Shown piece after piece: positions 43,563 through 52,527 of a DNA stretch of 64,000 bases. The stretch comes from Streptomyces sp. M92. GTDB taxonomy: Bacteria; Actinomycetota; Actinomycetes; Streptomycetales; Streptomycetaceae. The number at the start of each line of letters is the position of its first letter. The stretch's first letter is position 1. The stretch is from positions 2,108,001 through 2,172,000 of the forward strand of contig NZ_CP101137.1 of assembly GCF_028473745.1 (NCBI RefSeq), read 5' to 3'. The position numbers and the translations under genes are program-made. Below the pieces are notes generated by a model. The model had not been told where the DNA came from. It saw only the letters and a program-made list of their open reading frames with translations, and ran no database searches.

Positions 43563-44876
43563 CTATCGGGCCGGCGGGGCGTCGAGTCGGCGGTCCGGAG
43601 CCGGGGTGCAGGGCACGAGGAGACGGAAGAGCGTGGGCCCGCCGGACGGTGAGGACACTAGCAAATGCCCGCCCAGGACCGAGATGCGATCCGCGACCCC
43701 CTCCAGCCCGGTGCCTTCGGCCTCATCCGCGCCGCCCACGCCGTTGTCCCGTACGCGGACGACGAGTTGGCCCTGATCGACGCGGGCCTCGACGGTGGCC
43801 CGGGTGGCCCGGCTGTGCTTGGCCACGTTCGCCAGCGCCTCGCACACCGCGAAGTAGACGGCGGACTCGACCGCTTCGAGGAAACGGTGGGGCAGGTCGA
43901 GATCGAGGTCGACGGGGACCGGGGAGCGGTCGGCGATGTCCTCGATGGCCGCGGCCAGGCCCCGGTCGGTGAGGACGCGGGGGTGGATGCCCTGGATCAG
44001 CTCCCGCAGCTCGACCAGAGCGGCCTGGGCCTCGTCGTGGGCCTGGGCCAGGAGCCCGGCGAGGGGCTCCTCGCGGGCGTCGAGGCGTGCCAGGCCCAGC
44101 CGCATCGACAGGGAGACCAGCCGCTGCTGGGCGCCGTCGTGCAGGTCGCGTTCGATACGGCGGCGCTCGGCCTCGAAGGCGGTCACCAGGCGCATCCGTG
44201 AGCGGCTCAACTCCTTGACACGCACGTCGTCCTGATGGTGTGACACGTCCAGCAGGAGGCGGGTGAGCTGTGCGCGTCCCACGGCGAGCAGGCCGAGCGG
44301 GTAGGCCAGCAGGGGGAGCAGGAGCAGCCCGGCCAGGGCGACGGCGAACGCCGCCGGGTAGGAGTGGACCAGCCACAGCTTGATGACGCGCGCCTCCTCG
44401 CCGCCGCCTGCTGTGGCCATGACCAGGGGGGTGGAGATCAGCCCCCCGCTCACGCCGAGGACCGTGCCGATGACCGCTGCCTCCACGGGCCACAGGAGGC
44501 AGCCGAACAGGAGGGCGTAACCCAACTCCCGCCAGGTGGCACGCTCCTGGAGGCGGGTGCGCAGCCAGGCGGCGGGCCCGGTGCGCGGCGGGTCCTGGTG
44601 GGCGTCGGCCAGCGGCACGGCCGGATCGATCAGGCGCAGCCGGCGCCGCTCCACATGCGCGACCGGCAGCCCGACGAGGACCAGTGTCAGCAGGAGAGGC
44701 ACCCCGACGAGGACCACGGTCAGCAGGCTGCCGGCCAGCGCGAGGACGAGCAGACAGACCAGCAGAGCGGCGCCCAGCGGCACGCTGGTCAGGAAGTACA
44801 GGGCGCAGCGCCACGGCCAGCCGCTGTGGAGGTACCGGCGCTGGTGCAGGGCCTGCCAGAGGCTGGGTGAGTGCAT
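43563..44876 (-). CDS. Membrane sensor histidine kinase (HisKA_3 type)
   Basis: A 437-residue kinase. Residues about 25-215 hold four or more membrane segments of the YxeC/DUF1707-like sensor type (ALYFLTSVPLGAALLVCLL and others). The dimerisation segment EAERRRIERDLHDGAQQRLV carries the phospho-acceptor His. The ATPase domain follows with N-box VCEALANVAKHS and G-box VRDNGVGG/GTGLEGVADRI. It is paired with the response regulator 16 bases downstream. ATG at 44876 is chosen because the sequence before it is not membrane-like and runs into the divergent DedA leader. The ribosome site is weak. Confidence 0.9.
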   Translation of the reverse strand: MHSPSLWQALHQRRYLHSGWPWRCALYFLTSVPLGAALLVCLLVLALAGSLLTVVLVGVPLLLTLVLVGLPVAHVERRRLRLIDPAVPLADAHQDPPRTGPAAWLRTRLQERATWRELGYALLFGCLLWPVEAAVIGTVLGVSGGLISTPLVMATAGGGEEARVIKLWLVHSYPAAFAVALAGLLLLPLLAYPLGLLAVGRAQLTRLLLDVSHHQDDVRVKELSRSRMRLVTAFEAERRRIERDLHDGAQQRLVSLSMRLGLARLDAREEPLAGLLAQAHDEAQAALVELRELIQGIHPRVLTDRGLAAAIEDIADRSPVPVDLDLDLPHRFLEAVESAVYFAVCEALANVAKHSRATRATVEARVDQGQLVVRVRDNGVGGADEAEGTGLEGVADRISVLGGHLLVSSPSGGPTLFRLLVPCTPAPDRRLDAPPAR

Positions 44877-45051
44877 GGGGGCACGATATGAGGCCCGTAT
44901 CGCGCGGACCACCCAGCCAGCTCCACCATCGGACCGGTAGCGGGCTCCCCGTAAGGACGGCCACCAGGTGCAATGTGCGCCAGGGGTGCCGCGGGGTCGG
45001 ATGGGGGCAGTGGGCAGCCGCCCGCTCCTGTACGAGGGGGAGGGGTCCGGG

Positions 45052-45825
45052 ATGTTCTCGCCGGAGGCCATGTTCGCGGTCGTGCCCGTCTGGCTGACGC
45101 TGGTGATCGTGTTCCTGCTGCCCGCGGTGGAGCCCGCGGTACCGGTGGTGGGCATGCTGTTCCCTTCGCAGACCGCCCTGGTGGCGAGCGGGGTGCTCGC
45201 GCACCACGGGGTGCTGCCGGTGGTGGGGGTGTTCGCGCTGGCGGTGGCCGGGGCGCTGGCGGGCAACGTGCTCGGGTACGGGGTGGGCCGGCGCTGGGGC
45301 GACCGGCTGGAGGGCGCACTCCCCGGGAGGCTCACCGGCTCGCGGTCCTACCGGCTTGCGCTGGCCACGGTGGGCGCCCGGCACGGTCGGGCCGTGCTGC
45401 TCGGCCGGTTCAACGGGGGCCTGCGCACCCTGGTCCCGGCGCTGTGCGGCTCCGTACAGGTGCCCTGGCGGCCGTACCTGGGGTGGTCGGTGCTGGCCGC
45501 GCTGTTGTGGGCGCCCTGCTGTGTGGGGCTCGGGCTGCTCGCCGGGGGATCCTGGGAGAAGTGGGGCGGTTCGGGTGTGCTGGCCTGCGCGTCGGTCGTG
45601 CTGCTGCTGACCACGTCGCTGCCGCTGCTGCTCACGGCCCGTGGCGAGCACGCCCGGGCCGCCCGTGCCGAAGAGGCGGGCGCCCAGGGCCCCCCGGGCG
45701 GGCCCGCCGAGGCCGGTGACGTCCGGGTCACAGCCGCTCGGCGAGGAAGCGCACCAGTGCCTCTTCCTGCGGGACCAGGTAGAAGTGGTCCCCGGGGAAC
45801 AGCCGGTGCTCGTACGACGCTGTAG
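45052..45825 (+). CDS. DedA-family membrane protein
   Basis: A 257-residue integral membrane protein with the DedA/SNARE-associated fold: four to five hydrophobic segments, VVGMLFPSQTALVASGVLA near the start and the family's RFNGGLRTLVPALCGSVQVPWRPY, in which the Arg residues are conserved. DedA proteins translocate lipid carriers such as undecaprenyl phosphate in other bacteria. ATG at 45052 has GAGGGG upstream. The last 33 codons overlap the convergent thioesterase gene by 98 bases, and that tail is low-complexity, so the ending may be a recent extension. Confidence 0.82.
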   Translation: MFSPEAMFAVVPVWLTLVIVFLLPAVEPAVPVVGMLFPSQTALVASGVLAHHGVLPVVGVFALAVAGALAGNVLGYGVGRRWGDRLEGALPGRLTGSRSYRLALATVGARHGRAVLLGRFNGGLRTLVPALCGSVQVPWRPYLGWSVLAALLWAPCCVGLGLLAGGSWEKWGGSGVLACASVVLLLTTSLPLLLTARGEHARAARAEEAGAQGPPGGPAEAGDVRVTAARRGSAPVPLPAGPGRSGPRGTAGARTTL

Positions 45826-46483
45826 TCAGCGCCGACCAGGACAGCAGCTCGGGGAGGGTGCAGCCCGGGTCGGCCGTGCCGCCGACGGCCGTCACCGGAG
45901 CGCGCAGCGGCGTCACGTCGAGGGGCCGGTAGGACTCGATGAGCCGGAAGTCGCCGCGCAGCGAGGGCAGCAGCAGCGGACGCAGGTCGGGGTCGTCGTA
46001 GACGGCGGAGCCCACATCACCGAGCCGGCGGGCCGCGGCCACCAGGAGCTCGTCGTCCAGCAGGTGCAGGGTGCCGCCGGGCCGTTCGGTGTGCGGGGCT
46101 CCCCGACCCGAGACGACGACCCGTTCGGCGACGACGCCGTGGCGGTCGTCGAGGCGGCGGGCCACCTCGTAGGCGACGGCCGAACCGAGGCTGTGGCCGA
46201 AGAAGGCCACCGGCGCGTCGAGTTCCGGCTCCAGGGCGTCGGCGATCGCGTCGGCCAGCTCCGTCATGGACGAGGCGCACGGCTCGCCAAACCGTTCCTG
46301 GCGGCCGGGGTACTGGGTGGCCAGCACCTCCACGGCGTCGGGCAGCAGCCCCGCCCAGCGGTGGTACAGCGTCGAGGTGCCGCCGGCGTGCGGCAGGCAG
46401 ACCAGGCGCAGCCGGGGTGCCCCGCTCCGCGCCGGGTACCTCCGGAACCAATTCCCCGCTGTTCCCCTGCTGATGACCGTCAT
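45728..46483 (-). CDS. Type II thioesterase
   Basis: A 251-residue alpha/beta hydrolase. LRLVCLPHAGGTSTLYHRW is the N-terminal signature, the nucleophile lies in FFGHSLGSAVAYE (GHSLG), and the base His in LFPGDHFYLV. The catalytic Asp lies in AVGGTADP. Such stand-alone enzymes clear wrongly loaded or stalled acyl groups from NRPS carrier domains. ATG at 46483 has AGGGCGG upstream. It is divergent from the ABC exporter operon across a 243-base promoter region, and reads in the same direction as the NRPS operon but is separate from it. Confidence 0.92.
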   Translation of the reverse strand: MTVISRGTAGNWFRRYPARSGAPRLRLVCLPHAGGTSTLYHRWAGLLPDAVEVLATQYPGRQERFGEPCASSMTELADAIADALEPELDAPVAFFGHSLGSAVAYEVARRLDDRHGVVAERVVVSGRGAPHTERPGGTLHLLDDELLVAAARRLGDVGSAVYDDPDLRPLLLPSLRGDFRLIESYRPLDVTPLRAPVTAVGGTADPGCTLPELLSWSALTTASYEHRLFPGDHFYLVPQEEALVRFLAERL

Positions 46484-46649
46484 CCCGAGCCGCCCTCCCG
46501 CCACCCCGCGGTGGCCGTGTCCGTCCCTCCATGGTGCGGGCCGTTGCCGCGGTGACCTGACCGGGGCGGCGGCAGGAGGCTGCCCACGCAAGTTCCTGTC
46601 GCCTCCGGGCCCTGCCTTTTCCCGCCCGGGGCGGCCACCGTGCACAGAA

Positions 46650-46669
46650 GGGTGGAGCTATCTCCACCC
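46650..46669 (+). promoter_or_regulatory. Inverted repeat in the thioesterase/ABC exporter promoter
   Basis: GGGTGGAGCTATCTCCACCC, a perfect 8-bp inverted repeat with a four-base spacer, 57 bases before the exporter start. It could be an operator for a local regulator such as the response regulator at 42902. Confidence 0.5.
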
Positions 46670-46726
46670 CGAAGACTCCGCCCGGCTGCGATGTGCGCCA
46701 GCTCCGGGCCCGATTGAGTGGACACC

Positions 46727-47461
46727 ATGAATCAAGCAGCCGTCCGACTCCGTTCGGTCACTCGCTCCTACGGCAAGGGCGCGAGCGCCGTGACTGCCCT
46801 GGACAATGTCTCCCTGGACATTCCCCGCGGCACGTTCACCGCCGTCATGGGGCCCTCGGGCTCCGGCAAGTCGACCTTCCTTCAGTGCACCGCGGGTCTG
46901 GACCGGCCGACCGGCGGCCAGGTGCTTCTCGGGGAGACCGACCTGAGCAAGCTGAGCGAGAAGAAGCTCACGCTGCTGCGGCGGGACCGCATCGGTTTCG
47001 TCTTCCAGGCGTTCAACCTGCTGCCCGCGCTCACCGCCGAGCAGAACGTGGCGCTGCCGCTGCGACTCGCCGGCCGCCGCCCCAAGCGGAACGATGTCCT
47101 GGACGTGCTGGAGAAGGTGGGCCTGCGCGAGCGGGCCGGGCACCGGCCCAGTGAGATGTCCGGCGGTCAGCAGCAGCGGGTGGCGCTTGCCCGCGCCCTG
47201 GTCACCCGCCCGGAGGTGCTCTTCGGTGACGAGCCGACCGGCGCCCTGGACACCACCACCAGCCGTGAAGTGCTCACGCTGCTGCGGCAGATGGTCGACC
47301 AGGGGCAGACCGTCATCATGGTGACGCACGACCCGGTGGCCGCCTCCTTCGCGGACCGGGTGCTGTTTCTCACCGACGGCCGGGTCCACGACGAGCTGTT
47401 CGCCCCGACGGCCGAGCAGGTCGCCGCGCACATGACCGGACTGGCGGCCCTCCCGTGCTGA
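46727..47461 (+). CDS. ABC transporter ATPase (MacB/LolD family)
   Basis: A 244-residue ATPase. Walker A GPSGSGKST, signature MSGGQQQRVALARAL, Walker B LFGDEPTGALD and switch His in VTHD are all present. With the FtsX-like permease encoded next it should export peptide or lipid substrates. In NRPS regions these pairs commonly give self-resistance; that role is inferred. ATG at 46727 has GAGTGGA upstream; GTG at 46718 would add three residues. The stop overlaps the permease start by seven bases. Confidence 0.92.
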   Translation: MNQAAVRLRSVTRSYGKGASAVTALDNVSLDIPRGTFTAVMGPSGSGKSTFLQCTAGLDRPTGGQVLLGETDLSKLSEKKLTLLRRDRIGFVFQAFNLLPALTAEQNVALPLRLAGRRPKRNDVLDVLEKVGLRERAGHRPSEMSGGQQQRVALARALVTRPEVLFGDEPTGALDTTTSREVLTLLRQMVDQGQTVIMVTHDPVAASFADRVLFLTDGRVHDELFAPTAEQVAAHMTGLAALPC

Positions 47462-49917
47462 AGCTCGCTCTGCAGGGAATGCGGACCCGCTGGGTCACGT
47501 TCATCGGCTCGTTCATCGCCCTCGCCCTCGGCGTCGGCCTCATCGCCACCACGGGGCTCGCCCTCGCGGCGACCTTCAGCGCTCCGGACCGCGGGCCCGA
47601 GCGGCTCGTGAAGGCGCCGGTCGTCGTGAAGACCTCCGGCCTCGTCCGGGCGGACACCCCCATCGGGGAACGTACGCAGACGATCCCCCACCCCGCGCCC
47701 GTCCCGGCCGCCGTCACCGCGAAGCTCGCGGCGCTCGGCAGGACCGTCGAGGACCGCACCTTCTCCGTGTCGGGCCCCGGACTCGGCGAGGACACCGTCG
47801 GCCACCCGTGGTCGGTCGCCGCGCTCACCCCCTACACGCTGACCGCCGGACGCGCCCCCTCAGCGCCCGGCGAGGTCGTCGCCACCGGGGACGCGCTGCG
47901 GCCCGGCACCCGGGTGCAGGCCGCCACCGCCCGCGGGTCCGAGCAGGTCACCGTCGTCGGGACGGTCGCGTCGGCCGGTTTCGAGAACGCGCTGTTCTTC
48001 ACCGACGCCGAGGCCGCGCGGATCTCTCCCGACGTGGACGCCGTCGCCGTGCACGCCCCGGCCGGCCGGGTCGAGGCGGCCGTGGGCGCCGGGTTCGACG
48101 TACTGACCGGCGACGAACGCCGGCGCGCCGACCCGGACCCCGACCGGGACGAGGAGGCACTGGTCTCGGTGAACGCGCTCCTCGGCACGGCCGCGGGCGT
48201 CACCGGCTTCGTGTCGGTGTTCGTCGTCGCCTCGACGTTCTCCTTCGCCGTCGCCCAGCGACGCCGGGAGTTCGGACTGCTGCGCACCGCCGGTGCCACC
48301 CCCGCCCAGGTGCGGCGGATGGTGTTCACCGAGGCGTTCGTCATCGGCGTGCTCGCCTCGGCGGCCGGCTGCTGGCTCGGCGCGGCGGGCGCGCCACGGC
48401 TCGCCGCCTGGATGGCGGACGCCGGGATCGCACCCTCCTGGTTCCGGATCGGCGAGCAGACGTGGCCGCTGCACACCGCGTTCTGGACGGGCCTGTTCGT
48501 CGCCCTGAGCGGGGTGGTCGTCTCCTCGTGGCGGGCCGGCCGGGTCGGTCCGACGGAGGCTCTGCGCGAGTCCGCGATCGACTCCCGCGCGATGCCGGTG
48601 AGCCGCTGGCTGATCGGTGGCGCGGTCCTCGCCACCGGCCTCGGGCTGCTCTCCCTGGCCCTGCTGGACAGCCCGGGCGACGTCCTGAAGCGCAAGACCT
48701 ACATCACCCAGCCGATGCTGCTGATCGTCGGGTTCGCCCTGTTCGCGCCGGTCCTGGTCAAGCCGCTGACCCGGTTGCTGACCTGGTTGCCGGCCCGGCT
48801 GCCCGGCGCGACCGGCATGCTGGCCCGGGAGAACGCGTCCGCCGGGGTCCGCAGGACCGCAGCCGTCGCCGCCCCGGTCATCATCACGGTGGCCCTCGCC
48901 GCCTCCCTGATGGGCACCACCGCCACGATCAGCGAGGCCAAGGCCGACGAGGCGCGGGAGCAGATCACCGCGGAACTGGTCGCCACGGCGGGCGGGGAGG
49001 GCCGCGCGCTGCCCGAGGAGTTCGTCCGGCGCGCCGGGGCCGTCCCCGGCGTGACCGTCAGCGCGATCCGGTCCACCGGGGTGACCGTCCTGGAGGAGGG
49101 GGTCGCCCTCGTCAAGTCCGAGGCCAAGGCGGTCGATCCGGCGGCGCACGCGGCCGTCTCCCACCTGCCGGTCGTCGCGGGCCGCCTCGCCGACCTCGAC
49201 GACGACAGCATCGTCGTCAACGAGGAGTGGCTGACCACGAAGGTGGGCGACAGGGTCTCCGTCTGGCTGGGCGACGGCCGCAAGGCGGACCTGCGCATCG
49301 CGGCGGTGCTCTCCACCGGCACCGGCAGCAACGGCGTCTACCTCACCGAGCGCAACGCCGCCGGTGCCCCCGTCGACCGGGTCGACCTCGCGCTGCCCCA
49401 GGACGGCGCGGACACCGCGGCCGCCGCACTCGGCGCCGCCGCGAAGGCGACCGGCGTCCAGCTCCTGACGGGCGACCGGTGGGTCGAGGTCCACTACCCG
49501 CGTTCCAGCGAGAACACCCGGCTCGGCCTGTGGATGATCCTCGGCATCGCCCTGATCTACACGGGCATCGCGCTCGCCAACACCCTGATGATGGCGACCT
49601 CGGACCGGGTCCGCGACCTCGCCTCGCTGCGTCTGACGGGCGCCACGAAGGGGCAGGTGCTGCGGCTCGTCGGGGTCGAGGCCCTGGTGGTGGTCGCGGT
49701 CGGCGCGGTGCTCGGGGCGGTGATCGCCGGGGTGAACCTGCTCGCTGTGTGGAGCGCCCTCGGCCTGCTCGACGTGTGGTCCGACGTCGTGGTGCCCTGG
49801 GGCACGGTCGCCGCGGTGATCGGCGCGAGCGCCCTGCTCGCGACGGTGGCTTCCGTGCTGCCCGCGTCGTTCGCGCTGCGCGTCCGGCCGGTCGAACTGG
49901 CGGGCATGCGCGAGTGA
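47455..49917 (+). CDS. ABC transporter permease (FtsX/MacB type)
   Basis: An 820-residue permease with the duplicated FtsX layout: one N-terminal membrane helix (GSFIALALGVGLIATTG), a large extracytoplasmic domain, three helices around residues 245-370 (FVSVFVVASTFSFAVA and others), four more near 380-470, a second extracytoplasmic domain and three final helices (IGIALIYTGIALANTLMMA and others). GTG at 47455 overlaps the ATPase gene, so the pair is translationally coupled. The substrate is unknown. Confidence 0.9.
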   Translation: MLKLALQGMRTRWVTFIGSFIALALGVGLIATTGLALAATFSAPDRGPERLVKAPVVVKTSGLVRADTPIGERTQTIPHPAPVPAAVTAKLAALGRTVEDRTFSVSGPGLGEDTVGHPWSVAALTPYTLTAGRAPSAPGEVVATGDALRPGTRVQAATARGSEQVTVVGTVASAGFENALFFTDAEAARISPDVDAVAVHAPAGRVEAAVGAGFDVLTGDERRRADPDPDRDEEALVSVNALLGTAAGVTGFVSVFVVASTFSFAVAQRRREFGLLRTAGATPAQVRRMVFTEAFVIGVLASAAGCWLGAAGAPRLAAWMADAGIAPSWFRIGEQTWPLHTAFWTGLFVALSGVVVSSWRAGRVGPTEALRESAIDSRAMPVSRWLIGGAVLATGLGLLSLALLDSPGDVLKRKTYITQPMLLIVGFALFAPVLVKPLTRLLTWLPARLPGATGMLARENASAGVRRTAAVAAPVIITVALAASLMGTTATISEAKADEAREQITAELVATAGGEGRALPEEFVRRAGAVPGVTVSAIRSTGVTVLEEGVALVKSEAKAVDPAAHAAVSHLPVVAGRLADLDDDSIVVNEEWLTTKVGDRVSVWLGDGRKADLRIAAVLSTGTGSNGVYLTERNAAGAPVDRVDLALPQDGADTAAAALGAAAKATGVQLLTGDRWVEVHYPRSSENTRLGLWMILGIALIYTGIALANTLMMATSDRVRDLASLRLTGATKGQVLRLVGVEALVVVAVGAVLGAVIAGVNLLAVWSALGLLDVWSDVVVPWGTVAAVIGASALLATVASVLPASFALRVRPVELAGMRE

Positions 49918-49993
49918 CCGCCCGGTCCCGGGCGCATTCCGTCGCGCCCCGGCACCCCGCGCCCACTCCCTTACAACGCGAGAGGCCAGCGCT

Positions 49994-50608
49994 GTGACGA
50001 GCGACCGAGCCACCCTGCCCGGTGGGCCCCCGCGCCGGGGGCCCTGGGCCCGCGCCGGGGCGTCCGGCCCCCGTCGGATCGCCATGGCCCTGACCGCGCC
50101 GGTGCCCGAGTCGGGACCCGCCGTGGTGGTGGAACTGGACGCGTACGAAGGCGAGGTGACCGCCCTGGTCCGGGAGCTGCTGGGCGGCCGGGGGCGGCAC
50201 CTGGCCGTGGAGTCCGACCCGGTGCGGGCGGCCCGCCTGAGCCTGCGCTTCCCGGACATCGAGGTGGTCACCGCCGACGCCGCGTCCCTCCCCGGTGTGC
50301 TCGCCGGGCGGGGGATCGCGGCGGCTGATGTGGTGATCGCCGGCCGGTCCTGGGCGGGCCTGCCGCACGCGAAGCGGCGGGCCTCCCTCGCCGCGGTCCG
50401 CGAGGTGCTGAGCCCCGCGGGAGCGTTCACCGCGCCCGGCCCGCTGCACGCCCGGTTCCGGGCGGAGGAGCGGCGCTTCCGGCGGATGCTCGGGGTGTCC
50501 TTCGAGGAGGTGGTGGCCGGCCGCACGTCGTGGGACTCCCTGCCGCCGGCCTTCGTCCTGCACTGCCGGCGCCCGCGCGCGCTGGCCCCGCTGAACTCCT
50601 CCCCGTAG
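49994..50608 (+). CDS. Methyltransferase-like protein (PmtA-like fold), motif I altered
   Basis: A 204-residue protein. The beta-strand order and the segments AVVVELDAYEGEVTALVREL, HLAVESDPVRAARL, VVTADAASLPGVL and REVLSPAGAFTAPGPLHA resemble small phospholipid or rRNA-type class I methyltransferases. The glycine-rich motif I (E/DxGxGxG) is replaced by ELDAYEG, so cofactor binding may be lost or altered. The Arg/Pro-rich first 25 residues are unlikely to be structured. GTG at 49994 has only a weak AGAGG site. It follows the ABC permease by 76 bases, in the same direction. Role unknown. Confidence 0.6.
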   Translation: MTSDRATLPGGPPRRGPWARAGASGPRRIAMALTAPVPESGPAVVVELDAYEGEVTALVRELLGGRGRHLAVESDPVRAARLSLRFPDIEVVTADAASLPGVLAGRGIAAADVVIAGRSWAGLPHAKRRASLAAVREVLSPAGAFTAPGPLHARFRAEERRFRRMLGVSFEEVVAGRTSWDSLPPAFVLHCRRPRALAPLNSSP

Positions 50609-50629
50609 GGCCGACGGAACACACGGACG

Positions 50630-50682
50630 CCCGAAGGGGCCGGCCTCCCTACCTCCCGGGCAGGGTGGCCGGCCCCTTCGGG
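50630..50682. terminator. Strong bidirectional terminator
   Basis: A perfect 16-bp stem (CCCGAAGGGGCCGGCC and complement) with a 21-base loop lies between the rightward exporter operon and the leftward NRPS operon. It should terminate both. Confidence 0.92.
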
Positions 50683-50701
50683 CGGTCCGGCGGGCGGTGG
50701 C

Positions 50702-51679
50702 TCAGCCGGCCGCCGGCTGCGACGGCTCGGCCATCGCCACCGCGATCCTGCGCGGGCCGGTGAACGGCTCACGGGCGTGGGCGGCGAGCATGTTGTCCAC
50801 CACCAGGATGTCGTGGCGCTGCCAGTCGAAGCGGGTGGAGGCGTCGCGGTAGCACTGGCGCAGGTGGGCCACCACGTCGTCGGGGATGGGGGCGCCGTCA
50901 CCGTAGTAGGAGTTCGTCGGCAGGTCCTCGTCGGCGAAGATCTCCTGGAGGCCCTCGCGGACGTCCGGAGCAACCGTGCTGACGTGGAAGAACGTGATGT
51001 GGTTGAACCACACGTCCTCGCCGGTCACCGGGTGGCGGTGCACGGCGTCGCGGATCGCGGTGGTCCGCAGTCCGCCGGCGGTCCACTCGACGCCCAGCCC
51101 CTTGCCCTCGCAGTACGCGGTGACGGCGGCCCGGTCGTCGGTGTTGAACGCCTGCTGCCACGGCACGCCGAAGTCCTCGTGGAAGTTACGCACCACGCGC
51201 CAGCGGCGTCGGGTGAACTCCTCCCGCACGTCCGGGTCGATGGCGCGGAACACCTGGCGGATGTCGGCGAGCGGGGTCGCCCCCAGGGTGTGGGCCGGCT
51301 CGATGCAGTAGAAGTACAGCGCCTTCGGCCAGACGGCCTGGTAGGAGTTCTCGTTGTGCAGGAAGATCTCCTCGTCCGCCGGGTAGTCGGTCGACGTGTA
51401 GACCTGGCCCTTGATGGTGGAACGGGGCGAGGAGCGCTCGGCGTACGTCAGCGGCGGCGTGCCCGACAGGGCGTGCACGGAACCGTTGAAGCCGTCGACG
51501 CCGGCCACGTCGAAGCCGCGCAGCAGCACGGCCCCGCGGGAGTGCAGCGCGGCACGGATCCCGGGGCGGTTGCTCTCGATGAACTCCGCGACCGCGATGC
51601 CAGGGGCCGGTGCCTCGTACACCTGCGGCAGATATCCCGCACGGACGGTGGGGCCGAGCAGGGGTGTGGTGGTGGTCAT
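50702..51679 (-). CDS. SyrP-like Fe(II)/2-oxoglutarate dioxygenase 1
   Basis: A 325-residue TauD/TfdA-superfamily oxygenase of the SyrP type. Iron ligands are His and Glu in LHNENSYQ (HxE) and the distal His in AAHAREPFTG, and the 2-oxoglutarate-binding Arg follows in GPRRIAVAM. RGFDVAG and VYTSTDYP are family signatures. SyrP beta-hydroxylates Asp on its carrier domain, and relatives do the same for Glu and other residues. The substrate here is probably an amino acid loaded on the NRPS; this is inference. ATG at 51679 has AAGGAG upstream. It is the last gene of the NRPS operon, 14 bases after the phosphopantetheinyl transferase gene, and precedes the terminator. Confidence 0.9.
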   Translation of the reverse strand: MTTTTPLLGPTVRAGYLPQVYEAPAPGIAVAEFIESNRPGIRAALHSRGAVLLRGFDVAGVDGFNGSVHALSGTPPLTYAERSSPRSTIKGQVYTSTDYPADEEIFLHNENSYQAVWPKALYFYCIEPAHTLGATPLADIRQVFRAIDPDVREEFTRRRWRVVRNFHEDFGVPWQQAFNTDDRAAVTAYCEGKGLGVEWTAGGLRTTAIRDAVHRHPVTGEDVWFNHITFFHVSTVAPDVREGLQEIFADEDLPTNSYYGDGAPIPDDVVAHLRQCYRDASTRFDWQRHDILVVDNMLAAHAREPFTGPRRIAVAMAEPSQPAAG

Positions 51680-51693
51680 GGTGACGGGCTCCT

Positions 51694-52521
51694 TCAGGAA
51701 CGGAAGGGTACGAGCAGGGAGGTGGCGGCGGTGTCCCGTGCGGGGACGGGGGCGGCCTCGGGGGCGGGGCCGGTGGCGCTTGTCAGGGTCCGCACAGTCA
51801 CCGGGCCGGCGCTGCCCGCGGGCCGGGCGAGGGCGACGAACAGGCCGCCCGCGCCGGGCAGGTCCTGCACCAGCCATTCGCCGGTGCCGCCCTGCCCGGT
51901 GCTGCGCACGGTCAGCGGACCCGCGTGTTCGGGACGGACCTCCAGGCCCTTGAGGTCCGCCGTGATGCCGGTGCCGATCGTTTTCACCACCGCCTCCTTC
52001 CTGGTCCAGCACCGGAGGAAGGCAGCTTCACGCGCGTCGCCCTCCGGCAGGCCGTTCACGTAGGTCAGTTCGGACGCGGACAGCACCAGGGCCGCGGCAG
52101 CCGCCGAGCTCCCGGAGCGTCCGTCCTCGACGTCGATGCCGACCGGCCCCGCGGTACTGACCGCCAGGGCCCAGTGCGGACCGGCGTGCGAGAGGTTGAA
52201 GTCGAGGTCGGTCGGGGGGCCGGCGACGACCGGGCGGCCGTGACCGGGGTCGGCGCACCACGGGCAGGGCCGGGTGCCGAAGCGCAGGCCCGCCGCGGGG
52301 ACGCCCAGGTAGCGGGAGAGGATCTGCCGCACGGCGATGTGCGCCCCCGCGTACCGCAGTCCCTCGGTGTGCGGTCTGCGCCGCATCACGGTGCGTTCGG
52401 CGGCGGAGAGCAGCCGCAGGGCGGCGGCGGGCGGCGCGTCACGGGTCGAGCCCTGCCAGACGTGCACACCGCCGTCCGCCGCCAGCGCCCGGTACTCCGC
52501 CGGGGAGTCGCTGTCGCTCAT
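51694..52521 (-). CDS. 4'-phosphopantetheinyl transferase (Sfp type)
   Basis: A 275-residue enzyme that loads the phosphopantetheine arm on the carrier domains. The conserved motifs are FNLSHAGPHWALA, VGIDVEDGR with the metal-binding Asp, and FLRCWTRKEAVVKTIGTG (WxxKEA). The C-terminal 60 residues are Ala/Pro-rich. ATG at 52521 lies six bases after the stop of the second dioxygenase. A dedicated PPTase within the operon suggests that the cluster can work without the host housekeeping enzyme. Confidence 0.94.
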   Translation of the reverse strand: MSDSDSPAEYRALAADGGVHVWQGSTRDAPPAAALRLLSAAERTVMRRRPHTEGLRYAGAHIAVRQILSRYLGVPAAGLRFGTRPCPWCADPGHGRPVVAGPPTDLDFNLSHAGPHWALAVSTAGPVGIDVEDGRSGSSAAAAALVLSASELTYVNGLPEGDAREAAFLRCWTRKEAVVKTIGTGITADLKGLEVRPEHAGPLTVRSTGQGGTGEWLVQDLPGAGGLFVALARPAGSAGPVTVRTLTSATGPAPEAAPVPARDTAATSLLVPFRS

Positions 52522-52527
52522 GGCGCC

